58,978 nucleotides of DNA, taken from contig NZ_WTEX01000015.1 of assembly GCF_009795845.1 (NCBI RefSeq), positions 1 to 58,978 of the forward strand, written 5' to 3'. The notes under the pieces were generated by a model. The model was not told the DNA's origin, searched no databases, and was given only the letters and a program-made list of their open reading frames with translations. A program made the position numbers and the translations under genes. Shown here piece by piece: positions 58,844-58,978 of this stretch. The number at the start of each line of letters is the position of its first letter. Position 1 is the first letter of the stretch. This DNA is from Gilliamella sp. Lep-s35. GTDB taxonomy: Bacteria > Pseudomonadota > Gammaproteobacteria > Enterobacterales > Orbaceae.

Positions 58844-58978
58844 ACGCAACCCTTGAGACAGCGAAGTAAAACAACGAAATGTTGGGTTAGTTGAAAAGCT
58901 GTCAGCTCTTTAAAAAGAAGAAACAGACAATCTGTGTGGGCACTTGCGAGACAAAAGATAAAAGTCTACGGACTAAAA
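58844..58978 (+). promoter_or_regulatory. rRNA leader with boxA antitermination site
   Basis: The leader contains GCTCTTTAA (58905-58913), the boxA core for the Nus-factor antitermination complex. It is followed by ACAGACAATCTGTGTGGGCA, nearly the E. coli leader sequence that precedes 16S rRNA. The mature 16S start is beyond the window, so no rRNA gene is annotated. Confidence 0.8.

Noticed and set aside
1-58978. CRISPR arrays, tRNA genes and prophage
   Set aside because: I saw no regularly spaced repeats with unique spacers, no tRNA cloverleaf in any intergenic gap, and no phage structural or integrase genes. The only close direct repeats are those of the TPM genes.
58844-58978. Start of 16S rRNA
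   Set aside because: The window ends in the leader; the conserved AGAGTTTGATC start of 16S rRNA is not reached.

Overview
The window is an AT-rich chromosomal segment from a gammaproteobacterium. Housekeeping proteins (RNase E, RpoB/RpoC, FtsN, Syd, Dtd, YceD, AccA, SprT, MurI) resemble their Escherichia coli counterparts. Other gammaproteobacterial signs are the UUG start of rpsT, the GUG start of rpoC, the L10 leader, MetJ operators and murI directly upstream of an rrn operon. The strong AT bias, the unusual gene order and an Enterococcus/Aeromonas/Salmonella-type carbohydrate-acid cluster suggest the Orbaceae (Gilliamella and relatives from the bee gut). That placement is an inference, not a measurement.

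Layout. 1-4434: a decaying accessory region. It holds the end of an unknown lipoprotein gene, a truncated IS3-family element, and a minus-strand operon (fumarase/aspartase-superfamily lyase, GNAT acetyltransferase, cystine-type binding lipoprotein, amino-acid permease). In that operon the lyase has two homopolymer frameshifts and the permease is cut off by the IS fragment. 4580-6420: aspC and syd (minus). 7160-13554: rne after a long leader, then sapBCDF without sapA. 13747-17027: metA behind MetJ boxes, then minus-strand dtd, yihY, ftsN and rpsT. 17254-30627: pgk, fbaA, rplKA, rplJL, rpoBC, with the L10 leader and the rplL-rpoB attenuator. 31421-34943: lemA and three tandem TPM-domain (YgcG-like) genes joined by identical spacers.

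35329-42812: the most interesting block. It is a nine-gene cluster of the poorly characterised EF_0829-EF_0839 type: a small PRD protein, a SFCGS protein, DUF4312, DUF4311 and DUF4310 (a likely transporter), an amidohydrolase, DgaE-like PLP ammonia lyase, DgaF-like aldolase and a PRD/EIIA transcription regulator. It looks like uptake and breakdown of an amino-sugar acid to pyruvate and glyceraldehyde-3-phosphate. A CRP-like site and two dyads lie upstream.

43034-49266: the classic yceD-rpmF-plsX-fabH-fabD-fabG-acpP-fabF fatty-acid cluster behind a strong promoter. 49463-54485: dnaE, accA and dgkA. 54546-57652 (minus): metK, sprT, an unknown membrane protein and rlmJ, with MetJ boxes before metK. 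57843-58978: murI, then tandem rRNA promoters and the rrn leader. The 16S gene itself begins beyond the right edge.
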